The notes under the pieces are model-generated. The model was not told the DNA's origin. It searched no databases and worked only from the letters and a program-made list of their open reading frames with translations. A stretch of 29,982 nt of DNA from JAOZHU01 sp964506435 (GTDB lineage Archaea; Thermoproteota; Bathyarchaeia; Bathyarchaeales; Bathycorpusculaceae). Below are positions 15,878 through 25,081 of the stretch, piece after piece (position 1 is the stretch's first letter; each line of letters begins with the position of its first letter). Position numbers and translations under genes: made by a program. The stretch is from assembly GCA_964506435.1 (NCBI GenBank), contig CAZDLK010000016.1, positions 1 to 29,982 on the forward strand, given 5' to 3'.

Positions 15878-16615
15878 ATGATTCTGTCTGCCCACCAGCC
15901 AAATTACTTGCCCTATCTGGGATTCTTCGACAAAATGATTCAATCCGACGTTTTTATTATTCAAGATAATTTTCAATTCGAAAGACACGACTTTCAAAAT
16001 AGAAACCGCATAAAGACGTATAACGGCGTGCAGTGGCTAACTGTACCTGTAGAACGCTGCAAGCAAGATACGCGAATAGACGAAGTTAATATAGCAAAAC
16101 TTCCTGGTGCACTTTGGACAAAGAAGCATTGGGACGCTTTAAAGTACAATTACATGAAGGCTCCTTACTGGGGAGAATTCAGTGAATTTTTTGAACAAGT
16201 TTATAAACAAAACTGGACAAGGCTACTAGACCTAAACATGTACCTGATAAAAATGTTAATGAAGTTGTTCAAAATAGAAACGCCTCTAATTTTGTCTTCT
16301 TCTCTAAAAGCTTCTGGACAGAAGACTGACAGACTTCTTGCGCAATGCAAAGAAGTAGGAGCGGATGTGTACCTCTCAGGAATCGGAGGCCGGAACTACT
16401 TGGATGTTCAACTTATGGAAGATGCCGGAGTAAAAGTGTTATTTCAAGAATTTCAGTATCCAGTGTATCCCCAACTTCATGGAGAATTTGTGCCTAATCT
16501 CTCAGTGGTAGATTACCTTTTTTGTACAGGAGGAAAAATGTGGAAAAACAAGTTTCATAATGAAAGGAAAATAGGCAATAAAGAGCAGAGAAAGTTCTTT
16601 GTTGGTTTTCCATGA
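15878..16615 (+). CDS. WbqC-like family protein
   Basis: A 245-residue protein of the WbqC family. The start ILSAHQPNYLPYLGFF (2-17) is the family signature, followed by DNFQFERHDFQNRNRIK, WLTVPV, and a later YLSGIGGRNYLD. WbqC proteins occur in O-antigen and glycan clusters and are thought to act in amino-sugar modification; the reaction is not settled for this family. Placed directly after the sugar aminotransferase, it probably acts on that amino sugar. ATG start, full length, intact. Confidence 0.9.
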   Translation: MILSAHQPNYLPYLGFFDKMIQSDVFIIQDNFQFERHDFQNRNRIKTYNGVQWLTVPVERCKQDTRIDEVNIAKLPGALWTKKHWDALKYNYMKAPYWGEFSEFFEQVYKQNWTRLLDLNMYLIKMLMKLFKIETPLILSSSLKASGQKTDRLLAQCKEVGADVYLSGIGGRNYLDVQLMEDAGVKVLFQEFQYPVYPQLHGEFVPNLSVVDYLFCTGGKMWKNKFHNERKIGNKEQRKFFVGFP

Positions 16616-16660
16616 ACTTTGTTTAACTATTAAACAGGTCTGATTTCAACGAAAATCTGC

Positions 16661-17854
16661 ATGTTGGCTCCAGAGTTCCTGCCGGTATGGGGCGGCGTGG
16701 GAACCTACATAGTTGAGTTAGTTAGGCATTTACCTAAAAACACTGAAATTCATGTTTTGACCCCTTGTCGTACGGCTCTTGCCAATAACACTGTTTCAAG
16801 TGCTGATTACGATTTCTCGCAGTATTTTGGAAGTAACGTTCAAGTGCATTTTATCTCTACAGCAAGTGACACGTTTGTCTACAATTCTTTTTTCCAATAT
16901 GCCTGCTTAAGGTTTGTTCCCAAATTTGTTAAGGCTGAACGAATCGATCTTGTTCATTCTCACACTGCTCACATGCCCGACTTGCTGCTCCAATTTAGAA
17001 AACTAGGAATTCCCACTGTGACCACAATTCACACAACCATTGAGGGGCAACGGGCGGGATCTAAGGGTTCAGGTTTGTCTTTTTCAAGTTTGGAATTTTC
17101 TGAGAAATTAACATATTTGGCTTATCCCTTTTTAAGACTGGCAGAAACCCTGTATTTCCTCAAATTTCGCCACTACATTACTGTATCCTATTGGATGAAA
17201 GAGCAGGCAAGAAAGAAGTATCCGAAATTAGGTGATTCGATCAAAGTAATTCACAATGCTGTTGATGCTGCGCAGTTCTCTCCAAGCAACAATAATTCTG
17301 AAAGGAACATAGTGTTATTTACTGGCAGGCTGATTGGCGCAAAAGGAATTAATTATTTGGTTGAAGCGATACCCACAGTGCTCCGTCGATTTCCTGAGAC
17401 TTTGTTTCTGTTCATTGGAGCCGGCAACAAGACGCCCTACGAAAGAAGACTAAGAGAGCTTAATGTGCCGATGGGCAACTTCAAGTTTATAGGCTATTTG
17501 AAAGAAGCAACCGACCTCGTTCAGTATTATAGGCGCGCCAGCATTTACGTGGCTCCCACAATGTACGAGAATCTCCCAATTCGCATTTTGGAAGCAATGG
17601 CCTGTGGTGTTCCGGTTGTCGCATCAAATGTATGTGCCATTCCTGAAGCAGTACAGGATGGTGTAAACGGTCTACTTGTGCAACCTCAATCAATAAAACA
17701 ACTTGCTGATGGAATCTGTCGCCTTCTTGAAGATGCCACTTTGCGTGCAAAAATGGGTGAAAATGCTAGACGCACAGTGTTAAACGAATTTAACTGGGGC
17801 GTCAGTGCTAAGAAAATCTCAGATGTGTATCAGCAGGTGACAAGCGGTTCCTAA
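16661..17854 (+). CDS. GT4 glycosyltransferase
   Basis: A 397-residue GT-B enzyme. The N-terminal LAPEFLPVWGGVGTY (about 2-16) is the glycine-rich loop, FTGRLIGAKGINYLVEA opens the C-terminal donor-binding domain, and MYENLPIRILEAMACG holds the E-x7-E motif that binds the donor sugar. The homologous frame seems to begin four to seven codons earlier (TKIC before the Met), where there is no ATG, GTG or TTG, only CTG, ATT and ACG. So the real start may be non-canonical, or ATG 16661 is used with a shortened first strand. One of three GT4 genes in a row. Confidence 0.88.
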   Translation: MLAPEFLPVWGGVGTYIVELVRHLPKNTEIHVLTPCRTALANNTVSSADYDFSQYFGSNVQVHFISTASDTFVYNSFFQYACLRFVPKFVKAERIDLVHSHTAHMPDLLLQFRKLGIPTVTTIHTTIEGQRAGSKGSGLSFSSLEFSEKLTYLAYPFLRLAETLYFLKFRHYITVSYWMKEQARKKYPKLGDSIKVIHNAVDAAQFSPSNNNSERNIVLFTGRLIGAKGINYLVEAIPTVLRRFPETLFLFIGAGNKTPYERRLRELNVPMGNFKFIGYLKEATDLVQYYRRASIYVAPTMYENLPIRILEAMACGVPVVASNVCAIPEAVQDGVNGLLVQPQSIKQLADGICRLLEDATLRAKMGENARRTVLNEFNWGVSAKKISDVYQQVTSGS

Positions 17855-17879
17855 TGGCAACAAAGCAACCGCCAATTTT

Positions 17880-17887
17880 GGTATAAT
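17880..17887 (+). promoter_or_regulatory. TATA-like element before the second GT4 gene
   Basis: GGTATAAT lies about 35 bases upstream of TTG 17918 in the 63-base gap between two GT4 genes, suggesting an internal promoter within the cluster. Confidence 0.35.
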
Positions 17888-17917
17888 AGCATCCAGTTCA
17901 AGACGAGGTTTCCCAAA

Positions 17918-19042
17918 TTGCACATCTGCATGATTGCCCGAGAATTTCCACCCCATCCTGGCGGCGTAGGATACTACGTCAGTAACCTTTCAAAGAAGCT
18001 GCATGAACGAGGGCACGACATAACTGTAATAACCCGAGGCCCTCCGCATAAAACAGTAAAAAAAATTGTTGACGGAATAACTGTTTTCTACGTGAATTTC
18101 CTTCCAGTATATCCTCTTCACCTTTGGGTTCACGGAGTTTTCGTAAACCGCCTCCTCAAATCTTTAGAGCCAAAGTTAACCCTAATTCACGTGCATTCGC
18201 CAATTACTCCGGTAATAAAAACTAAGTTGCCTGTGATAACCACTGTTCATACTCCAATGAAAATTGACGCAAGATACCATGAGATTTTCAATCTGTACTC
18301 TTTAGCTGAACATGCACTGAGCATGACTGTTTCTCCGATAGCTGAATCCAAACTCTTTCGTCTTTCGGATAAACTAACTGCAGTCTCTTTGGCAGTTGCA
18401 AAAGAACTGAAAACGTACGGTTTAGATCCTGACGAAATAACTGTCGTGAGAAACGGCGTAGACGAGAAAACCTTTATCCCCCTTCAAGACAGCAACAACA
18501 TGCAAAAGTACATTCTGTATACTGGCGGCTTAAGGGCTCGCAAAGGTCTATTCGACTTAATTGAAAGCGCAAAGTACGTGTGCAACGTAAACCCCGCTGT
18601 GAAATTCTTTATCTGCGGTAGCGGTCCTTTTCTCCCAAAATTGAAAGAAAAAGCTCAGGCGGTGGGAGTCATGGACCACATAGTTTTCTTGGGCTTTGTT
18701 GACCGAAAAAAGCTCATTCAGACTTATCAAAATGCAACCATCCAAGCCGTTCCTTCGCATTATGAAGGTCTGCCCACGGTTATTTTGGAAGGCATGTCCT
18801 GTGGGCTTCCTGTTGTAGCCACAGACATCGGCGGAAATAACGAGGTAATATCTTCTGGTTCCAATGGTTTCCTTGTTCCTCCAAAATCCCCAAAGACATT
18901 AGCAGAGACCATCTTAAAGCTACTAGACGGCAATCAATTGCGCAAGAGAATCGGGAAAGCAGCTCGAGCTACTATTGAAGCGTCCTATACCTGGGACCGA
19001 ATCGCTGATAACATTGAAGATTGCTACAAAAGCATCATATGA
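17918..19042 (+). CDS. GT4 glycosyltransferase
   Basis: A 374-residue GT-B enzyme starting at TTG 17918. MIAREFPPHPGGVGYYV (about 5-21) is the first-domain loop, YTGGLRARKGLFDLIE opens the donor domain, and HYEGLPTVILEGMSCG carries an intact E-x7-E motif. VVRNGVDEKTF is the usual linker block. A single-pass membrane anchor is not visible, so it acts at the cytosolic membrane face on a lipid-linked glycan. Donor and acceptor unknown. Lies 63 bases after the previous GT4. Confidence 0.9.
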   Translation: MHICMIAREFPPHPGGVGYYVSNLSKKLHERGHDITVITRGPPHKTVKKIVDGITVFYVNFLPVYPLHLWVHGVFVNRLLKSLEPKLTLIHVHSPITPVIKTKLPVITTVHTPMKIDARYHEIFNLYSLAEHALSMTVSPIAESKLFRLSDKLTAVSLAVAKELKTYGLDPDEITVVRNGVDEKTFIPLQDSNNMQKYILYTGGLRARKGLFDLIESAKYVCNVNPAVKFFICGSGPFLPKLKEKAQAVGVMDHIVFLGFVDRKKLIQTYQNATIQAVPSHYEGLPTVILEGMSCGLPVVATDIGGNNEVISSGSNGFLVPPKSPKTLAETILKLLDGNQLRKRIGKAARATIEASYTWDRIADNIEDCYKSII

Positions 19043-19092
19043 TGTTTATTGCTCTGGCTTATAGTGCACTGAATTAGTTGAGGCGCTTTTTC

Positions 19093-20346
19093 ATGGTTAG
19101 GCTTGTGTATTTCCAAAATGAATGTGCTCCTTACAGAATTCCTCTTTTTGAAGAAATTTCCAAGCTGCCTCATGTTGACTTAAAAGTATATTTTGGGCGA
19201 TACCGCTCTTCAAGCAGAAAGTGGAATACTAATCTAAATTGCAGTTTAGATTATGAAATATTACGAGAAGTTGATTTGGTATCTCGCCTTTTTTACTTCG
19301 GATTAGTAGACGACTCTAACCCTCTAAATCCGTCATTACTGTTCAAATTATTACGCGGTGAATACGACATTTTCGTAGGTGGTGTCCCTCATTATTTCGG
19401 TTCGATGATTACGTTTCTAGTATCAAGAATTCGCAGAAAACCATTTGTTCTCTTCCTTGAAGATACCGATGTTGGAGCAGGCGAAGTATCCTCATATCTA
19501 AGTCGTTTCGGAAAAAATCCTCTGAAAGCGCTTAATTACCCCCTAATTTTGCTTAGGTTCTTTTTTGGACAGGTTGTTTTGAAGCACTCTAATTGTTGCA
19601 TCGTTCCAGGCACTGCAACAAAAGAATATGTCTTACGCAGAGGTGTAACAGCCTCCAAGATATTCACGGCATGGAACGTCGTTGACAATGACGCAATAGA
19701 ACAAGAATGTAACAAATCACTTAGAAAAGGCAATGTAAAAAAACTACAGGAACAGTTACGCCTAGAAAATAGAAAAATGATTCTGTCGGTAGCCTACCTA
19801 ACAGAAAGGAAAGGTCTTGAGTACCTTATCAAAGCATGTGCAAAATTAAAGAAAGAAAATGATGATTTCGTCTTGGTGATCGTTGGAGAAGGACCCTACA
19901 AAGACGACTTGAAAAGATTGTCCGCTGAAAATAACCTTGCGACAATATTCACTGGGTACGTGTCAAATTTGGTTGACTACTACCTGGCGGCAGATGTTTT
20001 TGTGTTGCCAACTTTACAGGACGTATGGGGCTTTGTTGTAAATGAGGCGATGGTATGCGGCTGCCCAGTTGTCACAACATATGACTGCGGAGCAGGAAGA
20101 GACCTAGTAAAAAACGGCGTAAATGGCTATTTGGTTAAAACGAGAAACGTCGAACAGTTGTATAAGGCGATGAAAACTGTTCTGCACGATGATGAACTCA
20201 GACAAAAAATGAAACAGGCATCACGGAGCATCATCCGCGGCTTTTCTTACAAGACCAGCGTTAACGGCTATCGCGCTGTAATCAACTACTTGCTGAACAA
20301 AAAAGCTACTGGTGCAAGAATCAAGCATGGTGATTCCAGCAAATAA
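19093..20346 (+). CDS. GT4 glycosyltransferase with variant D-x7-E motif
   Basis: A GT-B enzyme of about 417 residues. VYFQNECAPYRIPLFEEI is the N-terminal acceptor-domain start found in GT4 enzymes lacking the GG loop; LSVAYLTERKGLEYLIKA opens the donor domain and QDVWGFVVNEAMVCG holds the donor motif, with Asp in place of the first Glu. TTG 19078 would add MRRFF; ATG 19093 is preferred since a TATA-like CTTATAGT at 19058-19065 predicts a transcript start near it. Intact. Confidence 0.87.
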   Translation: MVRLVYFQNECAPYRIPLFEEISKLPHVDLKVYFGRYRSSSRKWNTNLNCSLDYEILREVDLVSRLFYFGLVDDSNPLNPSLLFKLLRGEYDIFVGGVPHYFGSMITFLVSRIRRKPFVLFLEDTDVGAGEVSSYLSRFGKNPLKALNYPLILLRFFFGQVVLKHSNCCIVPGTATKEYVLRRGVTASKIFTAWNVVDNDAIEQECNKSLRKGNVKKLQEQLRLENRKMILSVAYLTERKGLEYLIKACAKLKKENDDFVLVIVGEGPYKDDLKRLSAENNLATIFTGYVSNLVDYYLAADVFVLPTLQDVWGFVVNEAMVCGCPVVTTYDCGAGRDLVKNGVNGYLVKTRNVEQLYKAMKTVLHDDELRQKMKQASRSIIRGFSYKTSVNGYRAVINYLLNKKATGARIKHGDSSK

Positions 20347-20370
20347 CAGTAGCACTGTGGATGTGGGTAT

Positions 20371-21399
20371 TTGAAAGTGCTTATAGTTGGTGCCTCTGGA
20401 GCTGGAGGAGGCAACGAACGGGTGAAAGCGTACAAAAATTTCTTGCTGTCTAAAAACTACACTGTACATCTGGACCTGTTTCCCGGTGACAGTTATTGGA
20501 GTAGACTCTGGTTTTTTTATCAACGGGGTTCCGCCTATTTAAGGAGTCACGAAAAGAGATTTATGAAACAGATAGCTAACGTGGTGGAAGCGAAAATTAA
20601 GAAAGAAGCCTATGATGTGGTTATTGGTGTCGAAACACGTTTGTCCTATGTGCTCACGCGAGAGCTTCCATGTGTGAAAATATTCAGTTGTGAATCTCTG
20701 GTATCTGATGAACTACGCTTTTCTAATGGACCTGTTGATCTGAACCGCGTTCGATACTTGAGGGAAATGGAAATTGAAATTATGCAGAAATCTGACTGCG
20801 TTGTTTTTCCCTGGGAAACCACCGAGAATTATGCTCGGCAAAATTTTTGGAATGGAGATAACTTTGTTACTTTGAAATATGGCTGCTACCCTAGGGATAA
20901 GGTTGTTTCGTACGCCTTCCCTTTTTCTATAGTCTCATTAGGCAGTTTGGGCGATTATTGGACTAATAAAGAATTATTGTCTCATTTGACTTGCATTAGC
21001 CCCTATAGAATTGACGTTTATGGTTCTGGCAGGCCTTCCAGCAAATATCACTTGAACTACCGAGGATTCGCCAATACTACTGATGTTCTTTACAATTACC
21101 AGTTCGGGTTGAATACAGTTTCAAAAGACCCTTTCAGGAGGAGCCACTTTTCGTCCCGACCACTAGGTTATCTCGCTTACGGTCTGCCAGTACTATCCCC
21201 CGATTGGATGCAGTTGTCACATGAGCTTAAAGGTTGCGTCCCCTATAACGAAGGCAATTTTGTGGATGTTCTTAACAAATATTCAAAAAATGATGATTGG
21301 GAAAAGCTTAGCAAGGATGCGATTGATCAAGCAAGAGACCTTGATTGGAAGAAAACTTTGGAGCCACTGGACGGAATAATTAAGCGTTTTAGCTCTTAA
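20371..21399 (+). CDS. GT-B-like glycosyltransferase
   Basis: A 342-residue protein. The MKVLIVGASGAGGGNERV start resembles the first strand and loop of GT-B enzymes. A middle with VVIGVETRLSYVL and VVFPWETT, and a C-terminal half with VYGSGRPSSKY, FGLNTVSKDPFRR and LGYLAYGLPVLSP, resemble the donor-domain end of divergent GT4/GT1-type transferases. No clear E-x7-E is present, so donor binding differs. TTG 20371 start, 24 bases after the previous gene. Glycosyltransferase is likely from context and fold-like motifs rather than a firm family match. Confidence 0.7.
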   Translation: MKVLIVGASGAGGGNERVKAYKNFLLSKNYTVHLDLFPGDSYWSRLWFFYQRGSAYLRSHEKRFMKQIANVVEAKIKKEAYDVVIGVETRLSYVLTRELPCVKIFSCESLVSDELRFSNGPVDLNRVRYLREMEIEIMQKSDCVVFPWETTENYARQNFWNGDNFVTLKYGCYPRDKVVSYAFPFSIVSLGSLGDYWTNKELLSHLTCISPYRIDVYGSGRPSSKYHLNYRGFANTTDVLYNYQFGLNTVSKDPFRRSHFSSRPLGYLAYGLPVLSPDWMQLSHELKGCVPYNEGNFVDVLNKYSKNDDWEKLSKDAIDQARDLDWKKTLEPLDGIIKRFSS

Positions 21400-21512
21400 T
21401 ATGAATTAGCAAATCGCTAAAATTATACCTGAAGCTGAAACAGCCTAAGCCTCACCCTCAAAGAATCTTAAGTGCACCTTATCTACGGATCCACTTATTT
21501 AATTGAAGTAGC

Positions 21513-23669
21513 GTGAAGAAGAACATGAACAAAACTCTACCCGCCATAACAGCATTAAACTTGCTTATGCTTGCTGCAGTTTTGCTGAATATCCCCGTTC
21601 TCAGGGAGATGGTTGTCTTCATTTATCTCTCATTTGTGCCGGGGTTTCTTCTTCTCAAAATTTTGAAATCAGGCGAAACAAATCGTGCAAATATTTTTCT
21701 GCTTTCTGTAGGTCTAAGTTTAGCGTTTTTGATGTTTATCGGCTTGTTGATTAACACGCTTAGTTTAATTGGTATCTCTCGACCCTTATCCGCTGTCCCT
21801 TTGGTGTTAGGTATCAGTCTCTCGACAGCGGTCCTTCTAATTGCTTGCTATAAGCGTGATTTGTCGAATGCCTTTGGTTCATTTAAGATCGATTCGAAAA
21901 TAGCCACTGTTTTCTCATTGAAGCATACCATTCTAGTTGTGCCTCCTGTTCTGGGCGCGGTAAGTGCTTTCTTTCTGAATGTTCCTCTTTTGCTGATTCT
22001 GATAGCTTTTCTTGCAGTTATTTTTGTGGTGAGCGCTCTTTCAAGTAAGCTGATCCCTTCAGAGTTGTACCCCATTCTGCTTTTTTCGGTTTCTTTAGCT
22101 CTTTTGTTTCATGTTGTTTTTACGTCGCAGTATATCATAGGTTTTGACGCTAACCTTGAATACTTTGTATTCAAATCGACCCTAACGAATGGTCACTGGG
22201 GTTTTATCGATCCCCTTGTCTATACCGCGCCAACAGTAAGCTACAACGCTATGTTATCGATCACTGTTCTACCAACAATTTACGCTTCATTAATGAATGT
22301 AACTGGGGAAACAGTTTTCAAACTGCTTTACCCCTTTGTGTTTTCTCTTGTGGCAGTCGCTTTGTACCAAATTTTTGAGAGGCTAATCGGGAGATTAGCT
22401 TCTTTGTTGTCAGTGTTTTTTTTCATGTCTGGTGTGCTGGTTTTTTACGGGGTTACCCCTATCAGTCTTGACCGGCAAATTGTTGCCGAATTCTTTTTTG
22501 TGTTATCTATCTTCGTTTTGTTGAATAGAACCATATCCATTGGAAAAAGGCGCCTGCTCCTTATTTTGTTTGGCGCGGCGTTAGCGTTTTCACATTATTC
22601 ACTAATGTACATTTACTTGGGATTCCTGCTTTTCAGCTATGCTGTATCTAAGTTCAAACGTAGTAAGGGCGAAGCACTGAATGGCGTAGTGGTTCTGTCT
22701 CTTATTGCCATAACTCTTTCGTGGTATTATTTGGCTGTTGCGCCTTTCAACTCTCTCACTCAGTTTGTTTCAGGTGTGTATTCTAACTTTTTTGCTGACC
22801 TCCTTAATCCTGCGGCTCGGTCAACTCAAACATTTTTGTCTCAGCCAGCCTCCAATCCTATAAATGCCTTCTCTGTGGTGATATTTCTTGTTGCCAATCT
22901 TTTTGTCGCCTTAGGAATTCTGCGCGTAGTCTTTAGACCCCAGAAGAGTGTTTTTGATTTAAATTTTCGGGCAATTGTCACTATAAGCGCTATCCTCTTG
23001 TTTGTGTCTTTTGCTTTACCCAATTTCGCGCCTTCTCTGCATATCGATCGATTCTACGCGATAAGTCTCCTGTTTCTGGCACCCTGTTTTGTTCTTGGAT
23101 TCAACGCTCTTCTCGATATATTCAAACTGATTTGGCAAAAGATATCCAGCCAGCATGTCTCAACAGAAAAATTCGAACAAATAGCATCAATACTATTGTG
23201 CATTTTTTTGATTTCCTTTTTCTTCACGCAAACTGGTTTCGTTAACCGAATCGCTGGAAACACTCCTTTACTGCGGACTTTGGATTTGGATAGGCTTAAG
23301 GAATCGAACAATGTTCAGCTAGAAGTTACTCTCTACAATGCTTACCTTCCGGATTCAGATGTCTATGGGGCAACTTGGTTAGGGGAACATTTACCCACGG
23401 GTTCACTGGTATTTAGAGATATCCGCCAAGAGTATGTTCTGTCAAGTTACGGTTTGATTCCAATTCATTTAACACGTTCTCTAACCAACACATCTATCTT
23501 ATCAGAAGGCAATTTGATTTACGCAGGGCGATTGAACATAGTTGATGGAGTTTTAAACACAGAACTCGGGACGGTTAATTTCTCTGAAGTCATGCCTCTT
23601 CTGAGTCAAGCCGATATAGTTTATTCGAATGGCGGCACTGAAGTGCTGTATACAGTTCCAAATAGATAA
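21513..23669 (+). CDS. DUF2206-like polytopic membrane protein
   Basis: A 718-residue membrane protein with roughly 14-16 hydrophobic segments followed by an extracytosolic domain of about 120 residues. FVPGFLLLKIL (about 40-50) is the shared DUF1616/DUF2206 motif, and FDANLEYFVFKSTLTNGHW near 213-231 with LAFSHYSLMYIYL near 350 are DUF2206-like. These proteins are frequent in archaeal glycan clusters and may be GT-C-like polyprenyl-sugar-using enzymes or exporters; that role is not established. GTG 21513 start. Frame intact. Its place after the glycosyltransferases suggests late glycan assembly at the membrane. Confidence 0.85.
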   Translation: MKKNMNKTLPAITALNLLMLAAVLLNIPVLREMVVFIYLSFVPGFLLLKILKSGETNRANIFLLSVGLSLAFLMFIGLLINTLSLIGISRPLSAVPLVLGISLSTAVLLIACYKRDLSNAFGSFKIDSKIATVFSLKHTILVVPPVLGAVSAFFLNVPLLLILIAFLAVIFVVSALSSKLIPSELYPILLFSVSLALLFHVVFTSQYIIGFDANLEYFVFKSTLTNGHWGFIDPLVYTAPTVSYNAMLSITVLPTIYASLMNVTGETVFKLLYPFVFSLVAVALYQIFERLIGRLASLLSVFFFMSGVLVFYGVTPISLDRQIVAEFFFVLSIFVLLNRTISIGKRRLLLILFGAALAFSHYSLMYIYLGFLLFSYAVSKFKRSKGEALNGVVVLSLIAITLSWYYLAVAPFNSLTQFVSGVYSNFFADLLNPAARSTQTFLSQPASNPINAFSVVIFLVANLFVALGILRVVFRPQKSVFDLNFRAIVTISAILLFVSFALPNFAPSLHIDRFYAISLLFLAPCFVLGFNALLDIFKLIWQKISSQHVSTEKFEQIASILLCIFLISFFFTQTGFVNRIAGNTPLLRTLDLDRLKESNNVQLEVTLYNAYLPDSDVYGATWLGEHLPTGSLVFRDIRQEYVLSSYGLIPIHLTRSLTNTSILSEGNLIYAGRLNIVDGVLNTELGTVNFSEVMPLLSQADIVYSNGGTEVLYTVPNR

Positions 23670-23716
23670 TCTTACTGAACGGGGGCACCTGAGACTTTAA
23701 GCATATCAGTCGATTA

Positions 23717-24094
23717 TTGATGATGGTTCATGTGAGATCTGGGGCAAGAGTGATTTGGGCTAACCTTATTCGCCAACTTGAAGACAAAAGAATGATAGGT
23801 GTGCTTCATCAAAAACTGGGGATTCGCAAATCTCTCGGATTACCCGAAAACGCGAATTTTCTCGATTGTGGTTGCGGTGCAAGCTTTTTGTGTTTTGAGG
23901 CTGCGAATGATGGTTTTAAGGCGTACGGCTTTGAAGTAATGTGCGTCAAAAGAGGCGGTTTCTTAGTGCCATTTGGTGACAAATTTTTTCGCGTCATAGT
24001 TTTGTACTTGGGATTAACTGGCTTAACGAATTTTTTGGCAAAATTGTTTCCGTATCGTAGTTTATCGATTGATATAATAGCGCTAAAAAAATAA
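23717..24094 (+). pseudogene. SAM methyltransferase remnant with internal deletion
   Basis: An open frame of 125 residues. The first half looks like a normal class I methyltransferase with FLDCGCGASFLCFEA as SAM motif I. After GFKAYGFEV the frame jumps straight to CVKRGGFLVPFGD, the typical late strand-turn, and ends with LFPYRSLSIDIIALKK. The 60-80 residues that should carry motifs II-IV are missing, so SAM binding and activity are unlikely. An in-frame deletion is the simplest explanation. It lies between the DUF2206 gene and an intact methyltransferase. Confidence 0.62.
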
Positions 24095-24103
24095 CCCTTA
24101 ACT

Positions 24104-24247
24104 CCTCGGCTTGTAATTTCTTATACTAAGTATCTGCCTTACCGTTCATTTGGTGAAGAATATTTTAATGTGGTCATTTGCATATCCAAACACGCAACGG
24201 CTGCACAAACTGGTTCATTTATAGTTGCTTTGCGTCAACTCCACGAG
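24104..24247 (+). pseudogene. Possible C-terminal relic of another methyltransferase
   Basis: The segment reads through without a stop to about 24257 and contains YLPYRSFGEEYFNVVICISK. This aligns by eye with LFPYRSLSIDIIALKK, the C-terminus of the preceding methyltransferase remnant. It is too short for certainty and has no start; it may be a leftover of a tandem copy. Confidence 0.3.
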
Positions 24248-24259
24248 CTGAGTAATTGA

Positions 24260-25006
24260 ATGAGTGCCTTCAAAACGCATATCATAAACTTCATGCTACG
24301 TTTAGGAATCTCTCCTAACACCTTTTTCCTTTTTATGCCCTTTAAGATTTATGAATTTAAGACGCTTGTTAGCGGAATTAGTTTCTCACAGGAAGATGTG
24401 ATCCTCGATTTGGGTTGCGCAACTGGTGTCCAGACTCTTTGCTTAGGAAAAAAATGTCGGCGTATAGTGGGCATAGACCCCGACAGTGATGCAATTGCCT
24501 GCGCCCGAGTGTTTTCTTCGCATGCAAGAAACGGGGCATTGGCAGAGTTTAGATGCGGGACATTGGAGGCGGTGCATTTCCAGAGCAATTGCTTCGACAA
24601 GGTCTTCAGTATATGTGTCATTGAGCATATCCCAAATTACGAGCAAGTTATGGCGGAGGTCTATAGGATACTCAAACCGGGCGGTATGTTCGTATTATCT
24701 GTGGATTCTCTTGAGCTCATAGATGACCAGGAAATCCTTGAAAAACATAGAAAAGATCACAAAGTGGTAAAGTATTTCCATTCTGATGAGCTGAATGCTG
24801 TTTTAGAAAAGATCGGCTTTAGAAACGTCAAAGTTTATCCAATATTTAGGAGTGCTTTTGCAAAAAAACTTTTCGTCAAAGGCGTTAAAAATGGTTTTAG
24901 CTTCAATCCAATAAGCGCCATCATAAATTATACAGTGTTAAGTTTAACTGAACTGCACCCCCGGCACAAGAAAGGACTATTTTTTGTTGCGAAATGCAAA
25001 AAATGA
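24260..25006 (+). CDS. Class I SAM-dependent methyltransferase
   Basis: A 248-residue enzyme. ILDLGCATGVQTL (about 48-60) is SAM motif I, IVGIDPDSDAI gives the acidic motif II residue, FDKVFSICVIEHIPNYEQ is motif IV, and VYRILKPGGMFVLSVD is the post-IV strand. About 30 hydrophobic residues precede the fold and may contact the membrane. The ATG start at 24260 follows a TATA-like CATTTATAG near 24214. In a glycan locus a sugar or lipid-carrier methyltransferase is plausible; the acceptor is unknown. Intact. Confidence 0.86.
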   Translation: MSAFKTHIINFMLRLGISPNTFFLFMPFKIYEFKTLVSGISFSQEDVILDLGCATGVQTLCLGKKCRRIVGIDPDSDAIACARVFSSHARNGALAEFRCGTLEAVHFQSNCFDKVFSICVIEHIPNYEQVMAEVYRILKPGGMFVLSVDSLELIDDQEILEKHRKDHKVVKYFHSDELNAVLEKIGFRNVKVYPIFRSAFAKKLFVKGVKNGFSFNPISAIINYTVLSLTELHPRHKKGLFFVAKCKK

Positions 25007-25051
25007 TTTGTTCTTCTGTGCCATGTGTTGCCTTATTTTGATCCGTGAAAG

Positions 25052-25059
25052 TTTTATAC
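25052..25059 (+). promoter_or_regulatory. TATA box before the GT2 gene
   Basis: TTTTATAC lies about 27 bases upstream of ATG 25082, placing the transcript start near the start codon; an AAGGTGGT is also present just before the ATG. Confidence 0.4.
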
Positions 25060-25081
25060 TGGAAACGAGAAGGTGGTTGGA

